Source: Planctomycetota bacterium (lineage in GTDB: Bacteria > Planctomycetota > UBA1135). From it: DNA of 64,000 nt. Shown piece by piece: positions 43,352 to 53,140 of the stretch. A program made the translations under genes and the position numbers. Every line of letters starts with the position of its first letter. Position 1 is the stretch's first letter. Location: the NCBI GenBank assembly GCA_008501825.1, contig QQUA01000006.1, forward strand, positions 558,001-622,000, written 5' to 3'. The notes below the pieces were generated by a model, which saw only the letters and a list, made by a program, of their open reading frames with translations, did no database searches and had not been told where the DNA came from.

Positions 43352-46300
43352 ATGATCAACGGTCTCATTCTGTGGGCATTGCGCAATCGGTTGGCGGTGC
43401 TGCTGGTGGCGGCTCTTTTTCTTGCAATGGGGGCATACTCAGCGCTCCGAATGCCGGTGGACGTCTTTCCGGATCTGACGGCACCCACGGTTACCGTCAT
43501 TGTTGAGGGGCATGGCATGGCTCCTCAGGAGATGGAAACTCTAGTGACCTTTCCGGTTGAGACTGCGGTGAACGGAGCGGCAAACGTTCGCCGGGTTCGG
43601 TCTGCAACCTCGGTCGGCATTGCTGTCGTGTGGATCGAGTTTGAGTGGGGGACCGATATTTATCGAGCACGTCAAACGGTCACGGAACGCCTGGCCACCG
43701 TCTCCGGAACGCTGCCGGAGCAGGTGGAAAGTCCGGTTTTAGCGCCAGTTTCCTCCATCATGGGGGAAATTTTATTCATCTCGCTTAGTTCGGAAGTGCA
43801 CGATGCGCTCGAACTCCGCACCGCGGCCAAGTCTCAAGTTCGGCGACGCCTTCTATCGGTGGCGGGAGTCTCTCAGGTCACTCCGATTGGGGGGGATGAA
43901 AAGCAGTATCAAATCGTGCTTTCTAATCAGCGCATGAAAGCATTGCAAATCAGCTTGGAGGAAGTCGCAGAAGCTCTCCGCCGGGGGAATGAGAACGTAT
44001 CCGCCGGGTTTTTGATTCAAGGAGGCGGTGAATCGGTATTACGTGGAATTGGGCGAGTTCGTGGAACTCAAGACATTGCGGATACGGTCATTACTTCCCG
44101 GCGTGATCGGCCGATCACCATAGGGGACGTTGGAGTGGTTCGGATCGGGGCGGCGGTGAAGCGGGGTACCGGGTCGACTTCTACCCGCGGCTCCGAATGG
44201 GAGCCGGTGATCCAGAGTGGAGTCATTCTTGCCATTCAAAAACAGCCGGCGGCCAATACCTTGGCTCTCACTCGAGAACTCGATCTGGTGATAGATGAAA
44301 TCCAAGATTCGCTCCCGCGGGGGATGCACATTCATAAAGAGCTTTTCCGCCAATCCGATTTCATCGAACATTCGGTCCGAAATACTACCGAAGCCTTGGT
44401 CGAAGGAAGTTTGATGGTTTTATTGGTTGTGATCGTGTTCTTGGCCAGCTTGCGGGCCAGTTTTATCACTCTGCTCGCCATTCCCATGTCGCTGGTTACC
44501 GCGGTGCTGACCTTGCGCTTGTCCGGAGCCAGCATCAATACCATGACGCTTGGCGGCATGGCCATTGCCATCGGCGCCTTAGTCGACGACGCGATCATAG
44601 ACGTGGAAAACATAGTTCGCCGCTTGCGCCAAAATCGGGCTCTGCCCGAGGGGCGCCGGGAAAGAAACTTGTTGAAGATCATCTTCGATGCCAGCGTCGA
44701 GGTGCGAACTTCCATTGTTTTTGCAACTTTTATCATCCTGCTGGTTTTTACACCGCTGTTCTTTCTTTCAGGAGTTGAAGGGAGATTGTTACGGCCTCTT
44801 GGAGTGGCTTTTTGCGTATCCTTGGCCGCGTCCTTGATTACTGCGCTTACCCTGACTCCAGCTCTTGCGTACTACTTGCTGCCGGGTAGCAAAACGGTGA
44901 TCCGTGGAGCGGAACCAAGGGTGGTTTCCATTCTGAAACAGGTTTATGAAAAGCCGCTTGCTTGGGCGATGAAGTTTCCATTTTTCATTACCGCTCCGGC
45001 AGTTGTGATGCTTGTTCTGGCTACCGTCGGCATGATTCGCTCGGGAAAGAATTTTCTTCCGGAATTTAACGAAGGTGCCTTGGTGATCGGCCTGGTCACC
45101 CTGCCCGGCACCTCTTTGCAAGAGAGTGACGAACTGGCTCGCATCGTTGAAACCACGTTGATGAAACATCCGGAAATCAAGGCCATCGGCCGCCGTACCG
45201 GACGGGCGGAAGAAGACGAACACGTTCAGGGGGTGGAAGCCAGTGAAATCGACTTAACCTTGGACATGGAGGCTCCGGAACGCCTAGGGCTTCCTCGCCG
45301 ATCCAAGGAAGAATTGCTTGCCGCTCTTCGAAAGGACCTTGCCGCGATTCCTGGAATTCAGGCCACGATCGGACAGCCGATCGGCCACCGGATCGACCAC
45401 ATGCTCTCGGGAACTCGGGCCAACGTTGCAGTAAAAATCTTCGGTGAAGAGTTATCGGAACTTCGAGAGTTGGCCCATCAAATTGAAGAACTCATGCGGG
45501 AAATTCCCGGCGTGGTGGATCTTTCCGCGGAACAGCAGGTCGAAGTCCCGCAAGTGCGCGTTGACTTTCAGCGCGGTGCACTAGCCCGTTATGGACTTGG
45601 TGTGGCCGAAGTGGCAGGCGCCTTGAAAGCCGCCTTTCAGGGGCAAGTCGTCGGCCAGGTGCTTGAAGGCCGGATCGCCTATGACCTTGCCGTTCGTTTG
45701 GAAAAAGAGCGGAATGATTCCCTGGCATCCGTGGGTGAAGTTCTTGTAGATACTCCGGCAGGTTTTAAGGTGCCTTTGAAGACTCTGGCGCGCATTTATC
45801 GAGATAGAGGGCCGAACTTCATCATGCGGGAAAACGTGCAGAGAAAGATCGTCGTCATGTGCAACGTGGCTGGCAGGGACATGCAGGGGGTCGTCCATGA
45901 AGTACAGCAAGGGATTGCAGACAAAGTGGAATTCCCGCCGGGCTATTTCGTTGAGTTCGGGGGACAATTCGAAAACGCTGAAGCGACCAATCGTCGTTTG
46001 ATTTTCCTCGGCATTCTTGCTGTTCTCGGAGTCGGCTTCCTGCTTCACCTTATGTTTCGGTCCATAAGGGACACCTTACTCATCATGGTGAACCTGCCAT
46101 TTGCTTTGATTGGTGGAACGGTGGGAGTTTTCTTTGCCGGCGGTGTGATTTCCGTTGCCTCGATCATCGGTTTCATTTCGGTGTTTGGGATTGCAGCGCG
46201 AAACGGAATCATGTTAGTCTCTCACGTACGGCACCTTCAAATGCACGAAGGAGTTACCGAATTTGCCGAAGCTGTTCGGCGCGGATCGATGGAGCGCTTG

Positions 46301-46549
46301 GCACCCATTCTCATGACTGCGCTGGCTTCCGGGTTGGCTTTGATCCCCCTTGCTCTTAAAGCCAAGGAACCGGGCACCGAGATCCTTAGTCCTATGGCGC
46401 TGGTGATCTTGTTCGGATTGATCTCCGCAACTTGTCTCAACATGCTTGTCGTTCCGGCTCTGATGGTTCGCTTTGGACGTCCCGTTCAAAACGTGAAAGA
46501 GGATGACAAGGCGAGCGCCGGTGACTGGAAAGAGGGAGAAAAAGAATGA
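43352..46549 (+). CDS. Heavy-metal efflux RND pump (CzcA/CusA family)
   Basis: 1065 residues, the family length. Twelve membrane helices in the RND layout: one at the N-terminus (LAVLLVAALFLAMGAYSAL), five around 345-545, and six after 560. The HME-RND signature in TM4, GALVDDAIIDVENIVRR, carries the proton-relay acidic residues. Porter-domain features include MPVDVFPDLTAPTVTV and GVSQVTPIGGDEKQYQI. It expels divalent or monovalent metal ions using the proton gradient. Substrate cannot be fixed from these motifs; Cu/Ag or Zn/Co/Cd are the options. Its stop overlaps the outer-membrane gene start as ATGA. Confidence 0.94.
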   Translation: MINGLILWALRNRLAVLLVAALFLAMGAYSALRMPVDVFPDLTAPTVTVIVEGHGMAPQEMETLVTFPVETAVNGAANVRRVRSATSVGIAVVWIEFEWGTDIYRARQTVTERLATVSGTLPEQVESPVLAPVSSIMGEILFISLSSEVHDALELRTAAKSQVRRRLLSVAGVSQVTPIGGDEKQYQIVLSNQRMKALQISLEEVAEALRRGNENVSAGFLIQGGGESVLRGIGRVRGTQDIADTVITSRRDRPITIGDVGVVRIGAAVKRGTGSTSTRGSEWEPVIQSGVILAIQKQPAANTLALTRELDLVIDEIQDSLPRGMHIHKELFRQSDFIEHSVRNTTEALVEGSLMVLLVVIVFLASLRASFITLLAIPMSLVTAVLTLRLSGASINTMTLGGMAIAIGALVDDAIIDVENIVRRLRQNRALPEGRRERNLLKIIFDASVEVRTSIVFATFIILLVFTPLFFLSGVEGRLLRPLGVAFCVSLAASLITALTLTPALAYYLLPGSKTVIRGAEPRVVSILKQVYEKPLAWAMKFPFFITAPAVVMLVLATVGMIRSGKNFLPEFNEGALVIGLVTLPGTSLQESDELARIVETTLMKHPEIKAIGRRTGRAEEDEHVQGVEASEIDLTLDMEAPERLGLPRRSKEELLAALRKDLAAIPGIQATIGQPIGHRIDHMLSGTRANVAVKIFGEELSELRELAHQIEELMREIPGVVDLSAEQQVEVPQVRVDFQRGALARYGLGVAEVAGALKAAFQGQVVGQVLEGRIAYDLAVRLEKERNDSLASVGEVLVDTPAGFKVPLKTLARIYRDRGPNFIMRENVQRKIVVMCNVAGRDMQGVVHEVQQGIADKVEFPPGYFVEFGGQFENAEATNRRLIFLGILAVLGVGFLLHLMFRSIRDTLLIMVNLPFALIGGTVGVFFAGGVISVASIIGFISVFGIAARNGIMLVSHVRHLQMHEGVTEFAEAVRRGSMERLAPILMTALASGLALIPLALKAKEPGTEILSPMALVILFGLISATCLNMLVVPALMVRFGRPVQNVKEDDKASAGDWKEGEKE

Positions 46550-47904
46550 TCCTTAGAACTCGACTTCTGGCCTGGATCGGAACAACATTGATTCTCACCA
46601 TCCAGGCTTCCTGCGTGCAAGTAGAGCCAAAGCCTGATTTCGAGGAGGCCCGAGACCTGGTGACGCAAAGTACTGGCCGTGCGGAGGTCTTCGATCCGTT
46701 CGCTCCTCTGCTTTCAGAACAAGAACTCGGGGCCGTTTTGGATCAGGGGCTTTCGCTTGAGGAGGCGCTTCGTCTCGCTCTGATTCACAATCGGGAGCTT
46801 CAAGCCGAGTTCCAGCGAATAGGCGTTTCCCATGCGGATTGGGTCCAAGCTCGTCTTTTGTCCAATCCCTCTCTCGACTTGCTTCTTCGATTTCCAACCG
46901 GCGGTGGACGGAGTGTGCTGGAAGCGATAGTTGGGGTGCAACTTTTCGAACTCTGGCGTATTCCCTTGCGAGCCGAAGTCGCCGAACATAACCTTCAGTC
47001 GACGATCTTCGAAGTTGCCCGGCGTGCAGGGGAGCGCCTTGCTGATACTCGTAAAGCATATTACGCCGCCCTTGCCGCGGAAGAGTTGCTCCAGATTGCT
47101 CAACAAAACCTTGACCTTGCAGCTCGGTCTTTCGAAGCGATCGCCGATCTTCACAGCGCGGGAGCGGCGGATGCTTTCGAAGAAACGTTGGCTCGAGGGC
47201 CGTGGCTTTCGGCTGAACTTGGGTTGAGAACAGCTCGCATGGAAGTGGCGAATGCCAAGAGAGAGTTGGCTGAGCAGCTTTCCTTGGAGCACTCCGTCGA
47301 AGAACTGGAACTTACCGGACGGCTTCCGGAACTATTGGAGGATGAAGTCGATACCGAAGCTTTGGTTAAGCAAGCCCTTCAATCCCGATTGGATTTGCAG
47401 GCCATGATCGCTGCGATCGAGGCGATGGAAACTCACCTTCGCTTGGAAAATCGGAGAGCTTGGGGGGACCTTGCTGCTGGACCTGCGGTTGAAATGGCTT
47501 CAGGCAGCGGGGATGCTCGGGTTGGCCCTGCCTTAAACCTCAGACTTCCGATCTTCGACCAAAACCAAGCCCAAGTCGTGCGAGCGGAATTCCAGAAGAG
47601 GCAGTTGCGAAAGCTGTTCCAATCGGCCCGGGTCACGGTAGCACAAGAAGTGAGGTCAAGCGCCGACCGGGTCCAAACCACGGCAGGGAATTTGCAGTTT
47701 TATCGAGCGGAACTCCTTCCTCAGGTGGAGCGCTCTTTGGAAATGGCTCGGGAATCCTTCACCGCCGGACAAAGTCCTTTGCTTGCGGTGATCGAGATGC
47801 AAAGGCAGCTTTTGGAAGTCCGTCGTGGCTACGTTTCCTTGTGCTTGGAAGCGGCGGTCGCCATTTCCGATCTCGAACGGGCTGTGGGAGCGCCAATCCC
47901 TTAG
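46546..47904 (+). CDS. TolC-like outer-membrane efflux lipoprotein
   Basis: 452 residues. Lipobox I-Q-A-S-C. Two outer-membrane efflux protein repeats are visible: LSLEEALRLALIHNRELQAEFQRIG with LLSNPSLDLLL, and a second half beginning ALVKQALQSRLDLQAMIAAIE with GPALNLRLPIFDQNQAQV, followed by long helices (QRQLLEVRRGYVSLCLEAAVAISDLERAVG). It forms the exit channel for the RND pump. Start codon overlaps the pump stop, so pump and channel are coupled. Last gene of the operon. Confidence 0.92.
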   Translation: MILRTRLLAWIGTTLILTIQASCVQVEPKPDFEEARDLVTQSTGRAEVFDPFAPLLSEQELGAVLDQGLSLEEALRLALIHNRELQAEFQRIGVSHADWVQARLLSNPSLDLLLRFPTGGGRSVLEAIVGVQLFELWRIPLRAEVAEHNLQSTIFEVARRAGERLADTRKAYYAALAAEELLQIAQQNLDLAARSFEAIADLHSAGAADAFEETLARGPWLSAELGLRTARMEVANAKRELAEQLSLEHSVEELELTGRLPELLEDEVDTEALVKQALQSRLDLQAMIAAIEAMETHLRLENRRAWGDLAAGPAVEMASGSGDARVGPALNLRLPIFDQNQAQVVRAEFQKRQLRKLFQSARVTVAQEVRSSADRVQTTAGNLQFYRAELLPQVERSLEMARESFTAGQSPLLAVIEMQRQLLEVRRGYVSLCLEAAVAISDLERAVGAPIP

Positions 47905-48124
47905 GGGCGGTCGAGATGTTCTCCATCGAAATTTTGAATTTGTGGGCCAAGGGAACAACGCAGCCTCATCGGTTGAAGATGCGATTGAGGATTTTCTGTT
48001 AATAATGCGTCTAAGGTATTTCCTTGGAAAGAGTTAGGATATTAAAAAGATATGAGCTGATCTCAAGTCGGAGATTCGAATCCAAAGCGAGGATGGCTCT
48101 AAATGAACCAGGTAAAGTGTGTGA

Positions 48125-51043
48125 ATGAGTTCGTGGCTTGCCCTCTGCTTGCTATCGGGGCTTGTTTCGGCCTCTCAGCCGGAAGAATTGGAATCGCAGA
48201 TTCCTTCGCTTTCGATTCGAACCTGGACTGCTGAAGATGGTTTGCCACAGAACTCTGTAACTGGAGTTTCATTGGACTCAAAAGGTTATTTGTGGGTCGC
48301 CACTTATGGAGGGCTTGCCAAATTCGACGGCCAGAAGTTTCAGGTGTTCGATGTCAGCAATCGGCCTGACCTTCCCGGGAATAGGTTTGGAAGCGTTCTC
48401 ACCGGTATCAATGGCGACTTATGGGTTCAAGTCGAAGGCGTGGGTCTTGTGCACTATCAAGATGATCTCTTTCAACCTATCCCGGAAGCGTGGCCGGTGA
48501 AAGGAATCGCATTGGACAACCAGGGGAGATTGTGGAGTGGTACCCGTAGAGGAGTCGGAATTTGGGACGGAGAGCAGATTAGAGTTATGAGCCAAGGTTT
48601 ATTTGTCTCTCTCCTTCCAACTAGGAGTGGAGTCATTTGGCTTGGTATGAAAGAAGGAGGGATTCGGTGGATTGATTCCGAGGGGAATTCGGTTCCAGCA
48701 TCGGCGGAAGGCCTTCCTCAAGAGCCTTTTCCAGTCTTGTTTCAGGACCATAAGAGCCGAATATGGGCTTTCAACGGAGAAGGTACTTGGCGTGCCACCG
48801 ACTCCACCAATCATGCCTTCACAAGATTGAAAACCGGGCCTGCCGGGGTAATCGCCGTGGCAGAAGCCAGAAACGGTGATCTTTGGTTTGCCTGCAAAGA
48901 TCAGCTGGTTCACTGGAATTCCGGTTCAGATACTTTTGCTCAAGCGGCTCAAGGTCATTTTAGCTCTGTGGCGGTGGACCAAAGTGGAGCTGTCTGGGCA
49001 GGAAGCACGAAGGGTGGAGGATTAAGTTGTTTAAGATCGACGCCTCTCCGGAACCCCGCGGCCGAGCTGGAACTGGAAAAGCGAGATACCTGGTCCATCA
49101 CTGGGGGACGGGAGGGAAAGATTTATATTTCCCAAGACAACTTACTGTTTGAAGTGGGGCAAGACCAAACGGTTCGACATGAATTCCCAGATGTAATTCG
49201 TTGCGTCCTTTTGGATCGAAGCAACTGCCTTTGGGTTTCGCAGCTTTCGGAGTTGGTGCAAATTCAAGGTCAAAAAAGAACCACCCACTTCATCAGGGGC
49301 GGCAAGGAAATTGGTATTCGATTGCTTTACGAAGGGAGCGACGGCACCCTTTGGGTGGGAGCCATTACGGGTTTATGGAGCCTTACCGAGCAAGGCTTCG
49401 TCAAGTTTCCTGATAGTTCAATCATTAACGTCCGTTGCATGATTGAGGATCCGGAAACCGGCGATCTGTGGATTGGAACGCAGGGTGGTTTGGCGCGAAT
49501 TCAAGGAGAATCTGTGTCTTGGATTACTGCGAAACAAGGACTTTCGCCGGGAAGTGTTCGCAGCCTTCATTTCGACAGTGAGAGGGTTCTTTGGGCGGCG
49601 ACTTACGGTGGAGGATTGAGCCGATTGCATAACGACAGCATCTGTCGTTACAGCGTGGCTGACGGCTTGGCTGATAATTTTTTGGCCTGTATTCTCGAGG
49701 ATCGTTTCGGGAGGCTTTGGCTAAATTCAAATAAAGGACCCTTTGTGGTCGAAATTGAGGAGCTGAACCGGTTCGCTCAAGGGGAGTTGAATTACTTGAC
49801 TTCCGTGCATTTTTGGCATGGAAATAGAGTTGTCGAGGCCAACGGCGGCAACCAACCTTCTGGAATGCAGACCCAAGCCGGGGAGATTTGGTTTCCAACG
49901 ATCCGGGGAGTGGTGGTGGCGGACCCAAAACTTCTGCCGGTGGAGGAGGCGTCCCCGCAAGTGTTCTTGGAATCTGTTGAGCTGACGGAAAAAAGAAAGT
50001 TCACGGCCAGCTTTACTGCTTTGGGGTTTGCCGCACCTGAGCGCGTTCGTATTCAATACAGCTTGAGAGGCCATGACTCCGAGTGGATTGAAGGAACGGA
50101 TCAGCGTGAAGTGAATTATAGTTACTTGCCACCTGGAAAATATGAATTCATGGTTCGGGCCAGGAACGGATTTAGTGCCTGGAGTGATCCCGTAGGAAAA
50201 AGCTTTCATGTAAAGGCTAGTCTCCACGAAAGGCCCGAGTTTCTGTTGGCGATTGCCGTTGTCGCAACGCTTAGCCTCTTGGGCATCGCGCAACTTCGAA
50301 TTCGAGCCTCCCGAGCCAGAGCTGCCAAATTGGAGCAGCTCATTGAGCAGAGAGATCGAGCCGAAATCTATCTGAACCGGAGCCGTTCTGAATTGAGGAA
50401 GCTGTCCAGGGAATTGTTAAGAGTGCAAGAGTCGGAACGCAGTCAGCTTTCCAGAGAATTGCATGATGACGTCACCCAGAGGTTGGCAGCGCTCGCTATT
50501 CAGGCGGAATTTGTGGAAAGTAAGTTAATTCACAAGCCCGCCGAAGCCGGCAGTGAATTACGCGAACTGATTGAGCGTGCCCAGGGATTGGCCAAGGATG
50601 TGCAACAATTATCTAGGAGGCTCCACCCCGTCGGCTTGCGAACTCTGGGTCTCGCCCAGGCTCTTCGCCAGGAAGTTGAATCCTTTTCCAGGAGAAGTCA
50701 TTTGGAGGTTCACTTCATGAATCAGCCGGAAGTGGACAAGGTGCCGGAAGAAGTTGCCGTAGCAGCTTTTCGAATTTTCCAGGAAAGTCTCAGGAACGTC
50801 GAAAAGCACGCGGATGCGGAGAATTTGCGCTTGGTCGTGACGATTGAAGATGCCGAATTATCCTTAACTGTCTCGGACGACGGTAGAGGATTTGTTTCGG
50901 AAGCCGAGGATATATCTGGGCTCGGTTTGGTTACTATGCGTGAGCGAGCCGCCACCGTTGGAGGCCGACTCCGCATTACATCCAAGCCTGGCGAGGGAAC
51001 AACCGTAAGGTTCTTCGCTCCAGTACCTAAAGCGGAACTGTGA
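48125..51043 (+). CDS. Two-component sensor with Reg_prop propeller, Y_Y_Y domain and HisKA_3 histidine kinase
   Basis: 972 residues. A signal sequence (MSSWLALCLLSGLVSA) precedes about 600 residues of two-component-regulator propeller repeats (WTAEDGLPQNSVTGV, DSKGYLWVATYGGLAKFDG, GDLWIGTQGGLARI, DGLADNFLACILEDRFGRLWL). A Y_Y_Y domain (IQYSLRGHDSEWIEG, YSYLPPGKYEFMVRARNG) follows, one membrane span at about 705-722 (LLAIAVVATLSLLGIAQL), a HisKA_3 domain with H780 (SRELHDDVTQRLAALA) and the ATPase domain (DDGRGF, GLGLVTMRERAATVGG). It has no fused receiver. Its GTGA-overlapping partner is the NarL-type regulator. It follows the RND operon by 220 bases. Confidence 0.93.
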   Translation: MSSWLALCLLSGLVSASQPEELESQIPSLSIRTWTAEDGLPQNSVTGVSLDSKGYLWVATYGGLAKFDGQKFQVFDVSNRPDLPGNRFGSVLTGINGDLWVQVEGVGLVHYQDDLFQPIPEAWPVKGIALDNQGRLWSGTRRGVGIWDGEQIRVMSQGLFVSLLPTRSGVIWLGMKEGGIRWIDSEGNSVPASAEGLPQEPFPVLFQDHKSRIWAFNGEGTWRATDSTNHAFTRLKTGPAGVIAVAEARNGDLWFACKDQLVHWNSGSDTFAQAAQGHFSSVAVDQSGAVWAGSTKGGGLSCLRSTPLRNPAAELELEKRDTWSITGGREGKIYISQDNLLFEVGQDQTVRHEFPDVIRCVLLDRSNCLWVSQLSELVQIQGQKRTTHFIRGGKEIGIRLLYEGSDGTLWVGAITGLWSLTEQGFVKFPDSSIINVRCMIEDPETGDLWIGTQGGLARIQGESVSWITAKQGLSPGSVRSLHFDSERVLWAATYGGGLSRLHNDSICRYSVADGLADNFLACILEDRFGRLWLNSNKGPFVVEIEELNRFAQGELNYLTSVHFWHGNRVVEANGGNQPSGMQTQAGEIWFPTIRGVVVADPKLLPVEEASPQVFLESVELTEKRKFTASFTALGFAAPERVRIQYSLRGHDSEWIEGTDQREVNYSYLPPGKYEFMVRARNGFSAWSDPVGKSFHVKASLHERPEFLLAIAVVATLSLLGIAQLRIRASRARAAKLEQLIEQRDRAEIYLNRSRSELRKLSRELLRVQESERSQLSRELHDDVTQRLAALAIQAEFVESKLIHKPAEAGSELRELIERAQGLAKDVQQLSRRLHPVGLRTLGLAQALRQEVESFSRRSHLEVHFMNQPEVDKVPEEVAVAAFRIFQESLRNVEKHADAENLRLVVTIEDAELSLTVSDDGRGFVSEAEDISGLGLVTMRERAATVGGRLRITSKPGEGTTVRFFAPVPKAEL

Positions 51044-51669
51044 AACGATTTCGCCTGATTCTAGCCGACGATCACCGGATCTTTGCTGAAGGCCTTGAAC
51101 GGATTCTGGCCGAGCACTACGAGTTGATCGACCTTGTGCACGATGGAAAATCCCTTTTGCAGGCGGTGGATTCCCTGAACCCGGATCTTGTTATCGCAGA
51201 CGTGTCCATGCCTGGGATGAATGGAATCGATTGCGTTCGTCACCTAGGCAAAACTCATCCAGAGTTAAAGATCTTACTCTTGACCATGCATGAGGACTTA
51301 AGCTTGGCTTCCGCCGCTCTTCGAGCTGGAGCTTCAGGCTACGTATTGAAGCACACCGGAGCTCGGGGGGTACTTCAGGCAGTGGAAGAAGTCCTCCAAG
51401 GCAGAATTCATGTTTCGCCTCAACTGGAGTCTTGTTTGCATTCCTCAATTAAATCCAGTAAAAATGGTTGTCGTGAGTTGACTCCGCGCCAACTCGATAT
51501 CCTGCGATTGATTGTAAGTGGGCTGTCCGCGAAGGAGATTGCGGCGAAATTGGATCTTTCTCCACGGACGGTCGAATTTCATAAATATAAGGCGATGGAA
51601 CGAGTTGGAGCGCAGACAAGTGCGGAACTCATCCAGTATGCGGTCAAAGCAGGGATTGGCGAGGTATGA
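51040..51669 (+). CDS. NarL/LuxR-family response regulator
   Basis: 209 residues with a GTG start that overlaps the sensor kinase stop (GTGA). The receiver domain has the acidic pair D10-D11, phospho-acceptor D54 (LVIADVSMPGMNG) and the conserved Lys in SGYVLKHTGA. The C-terminal LuxR helix-turn-helix is clear (LTPRQLDILRLIVSGLSAKE, IAAKLDLSPRTVEFHKYKAM). It acts as the output of the HisKA_3 sensor. Targets are not evident, but the RND operon upstream and the lectin-like gene downstream are neighbours. Confidence 0.94.
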   Translation: MKRFRLILADDHRIFAEGLERILAEHYELIDLVHDGKSLLQAVDSLNPDLVIADVSMPGMNGIDCVRHLGKTHPELKILLLTMHEDLSLASAALRAGASGYVLKHTGARGVLQAVEEVLQGRIHVSPQLESCLHSSIKSSKNGCRELTPRQLDILRLIVSGLSAKEIAAKLDLSPRTVEFHKYKAMERVGAQTSAELIQYAVKAGIGEV

Positions 51670-51825
51670 TCGGGCTTACGACCGTTTCTTGATTGCCTGT
51701 GCAAGCCCGCTTGGCCGACCCTGGAAAAATTACGAGTATTCGGCGGCTTTTTCCCTAGATAAGATCGGGCCTCGGAGCCAGCAAGTTCCAATCGCACCTA
51801 AACCCCGAAATCCAGAGGACGACCC

Positions 51826-53043
51826 ATGCTTCATGTTCACCTCAAGAGCCTGCGGGTAGGCTTACTCCTTTCCTTTTTGGCAGTGCCAGGATTGGCCCAA
51901 GGCGGCGACGATTGCGCTGATGCCCAGGTCATCAGCGGAACCGGAACTTTTGTTTACGACACGGGAAGTGCAACCACCGACGGGCCGCTGGAGAACTTCG
52001 AGCCGACGCCCCGCCTCATTGAGATGCACAACGACGTTTGGTTCGAATGGACGGCGCCGAAGACCAGTGTCTACGAGCTTTCGACCTGCTTTCCTCTCAC
52101 TCAGTGGGCGGCGACCTTCGTTGCGATCTACAAGTACGGTTGCCCCACCGGATCAGGTCGTGCGATTGCCGCACGCGGCGGTTACGACTGCGGTTTGTTC
52201 ACTCAACTCTCGTTCGGAACCGATGCAGGAGCAACCTACCTGATTCGCATCGGTCATTCGAGTGAATCGAATCGGGACGACGGCTTTTTTGAAATTAACG
52301 AAGTTTCTCATCCCGCAGTCTTAGGAAGTGAAGTGAATCCCGGAACCGGGAATACCTATCATTTTCTGGAAGCTTCTTCATGGAGCGTCGCTCAGGCGGC
52401 GGCCGTGGCGCTTGGAGGGAATCTGGTAACCGTTAACGATCAAGCCGAGAACGATTGGCTAGATTCCACGTTTTCCAACTGGGGCGGCCAGCCGCGCAGT
52501 TTTTGGCTCGGATACAACGACGCCGAGAACGAGGGTGTCTGGGATTGGGTCAGCGGCGAAACGCCGGGCTTTACAAATTGGTCTTCCGACGGTGCGCCGG
52601 ATAACGGAAACCAATTCGAGCACTATGCCCACTTCCGTCGCGATTGGACTGACGGGACCTGGAATGATCTGCTTGGGTTCCCTGGAGTCAGCTTCTTTTA
52701 CGATGAAGTACACGGTGTAGTGGAGATTCAGGATGGTCCTACCGTTACCATCGGAAATCTGATCGGCGGCCAAACCGCTTCCCTGGACGTAGTTCGCTGT
52801 TCACCCAGCGGAGACGTCGCTCTCGGGTATTCATTCGCGGGGCCCGGACCTACCAGCACTCCATTCGGCGATGTGTCGCTGAGCCTTCCCATCAGCACCC
52901 TTGTTTTCACCGCCGATACCAATGGCGAAATTCACGAAACGGTCTTCATTCCGGCCGCCTTGTCGGGTAGATCCATTTGGGTTCATGGAGTGGACTTGGT
53001 TTCCGGGTCGCTTACCAATGCACTCGCTTTGATTATTGGATGA
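51826..53043 (+). CDS. Secreted C-type-lectin-like protein with shared C-terminal module
   Basis: 405 residues. Signal peptide (VGLLLSFLAVPGLAQ). Residues ~28-160 form a beta-domain with four Cys. Residues ~170-305 are a C-type-lectin-like domain: YHFLEASSWSVAQAAAVALGG, NLVTVNDQAENDWL, FWLGYNDAENEGVWDWVSGE, TNWSSDGAPDNGNQ, and WNDLLGFPG. The last ~95 residues are the shared module (VALGYSFAGPGPTSTPFGD ... RSIWVHGVD). Likely a secreted carbohydrate- or surface-binding protein. It ends in a strong hairpin and is transcribed alone. Confidence 0.88.
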   Translation: MLHVHLKSLRVGLLLSFLAVPGLAQGGDDCADAQVISGTGTFVYDTGSATTDGPLENFEPTPRLIEMHNDVWFEWTAPKTSVYELSTCFPLTQWAATFVAIYKYGCPTGSGRAIAARGGYDCGLFTQLSFGTDAGATYLIRIGHSSESNRDDGFFEINEVSHPAVLGSEVNPGTGNTYHFLEASSWSVAQAAAVALGGNLVTVNDQAENDWLDSTFSNWGGQPRSFWLGYNDAENEGVWDWVSGETPGFTNWSSDGAPDNGNQFEHYAHFRRDWTDGTWNDLLGFPGVSFFYDEVHGVVEIQDGPTVTIGNLIGGQTASLDVVRCSPSGDVALGYSFAGPGPTSTPFGDVSLSLPISTLVFTADTNGEIHETVFIPAALSGRSIWVHGVDLVSGSLTNALALIIG

Positions 53044-53060
53044 CCTAAGTCAAACCGGTC

Positions 53061-53090
53061 GGGGCAGCTTCACGATGGTGGAGCTGCCCC
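53061..53090 (+). terminator. Intrinsic terminator after the lectin-like gene
   Basis: GGGGCAGCT (53061-53069) pairs with AGCTGCCCC (53082-53090); TCAC/GTGG extends the stem to 13 bp with loop GATG. CTTTTA follows shortly after. Confidence 0.78.
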
Positions 53091-53140
53091 GCGACTTTTA
53101 TGAATGGCATTTATGATTCCAAATTGATCCCTGATGCCGA

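Noticed and set aside
51671..51709. CGGGCTT/AAGCCCG as a terminator after the NarL-type regulator
   Set aside because: The 25-base loop is long and no T-run follows; too weak to call.
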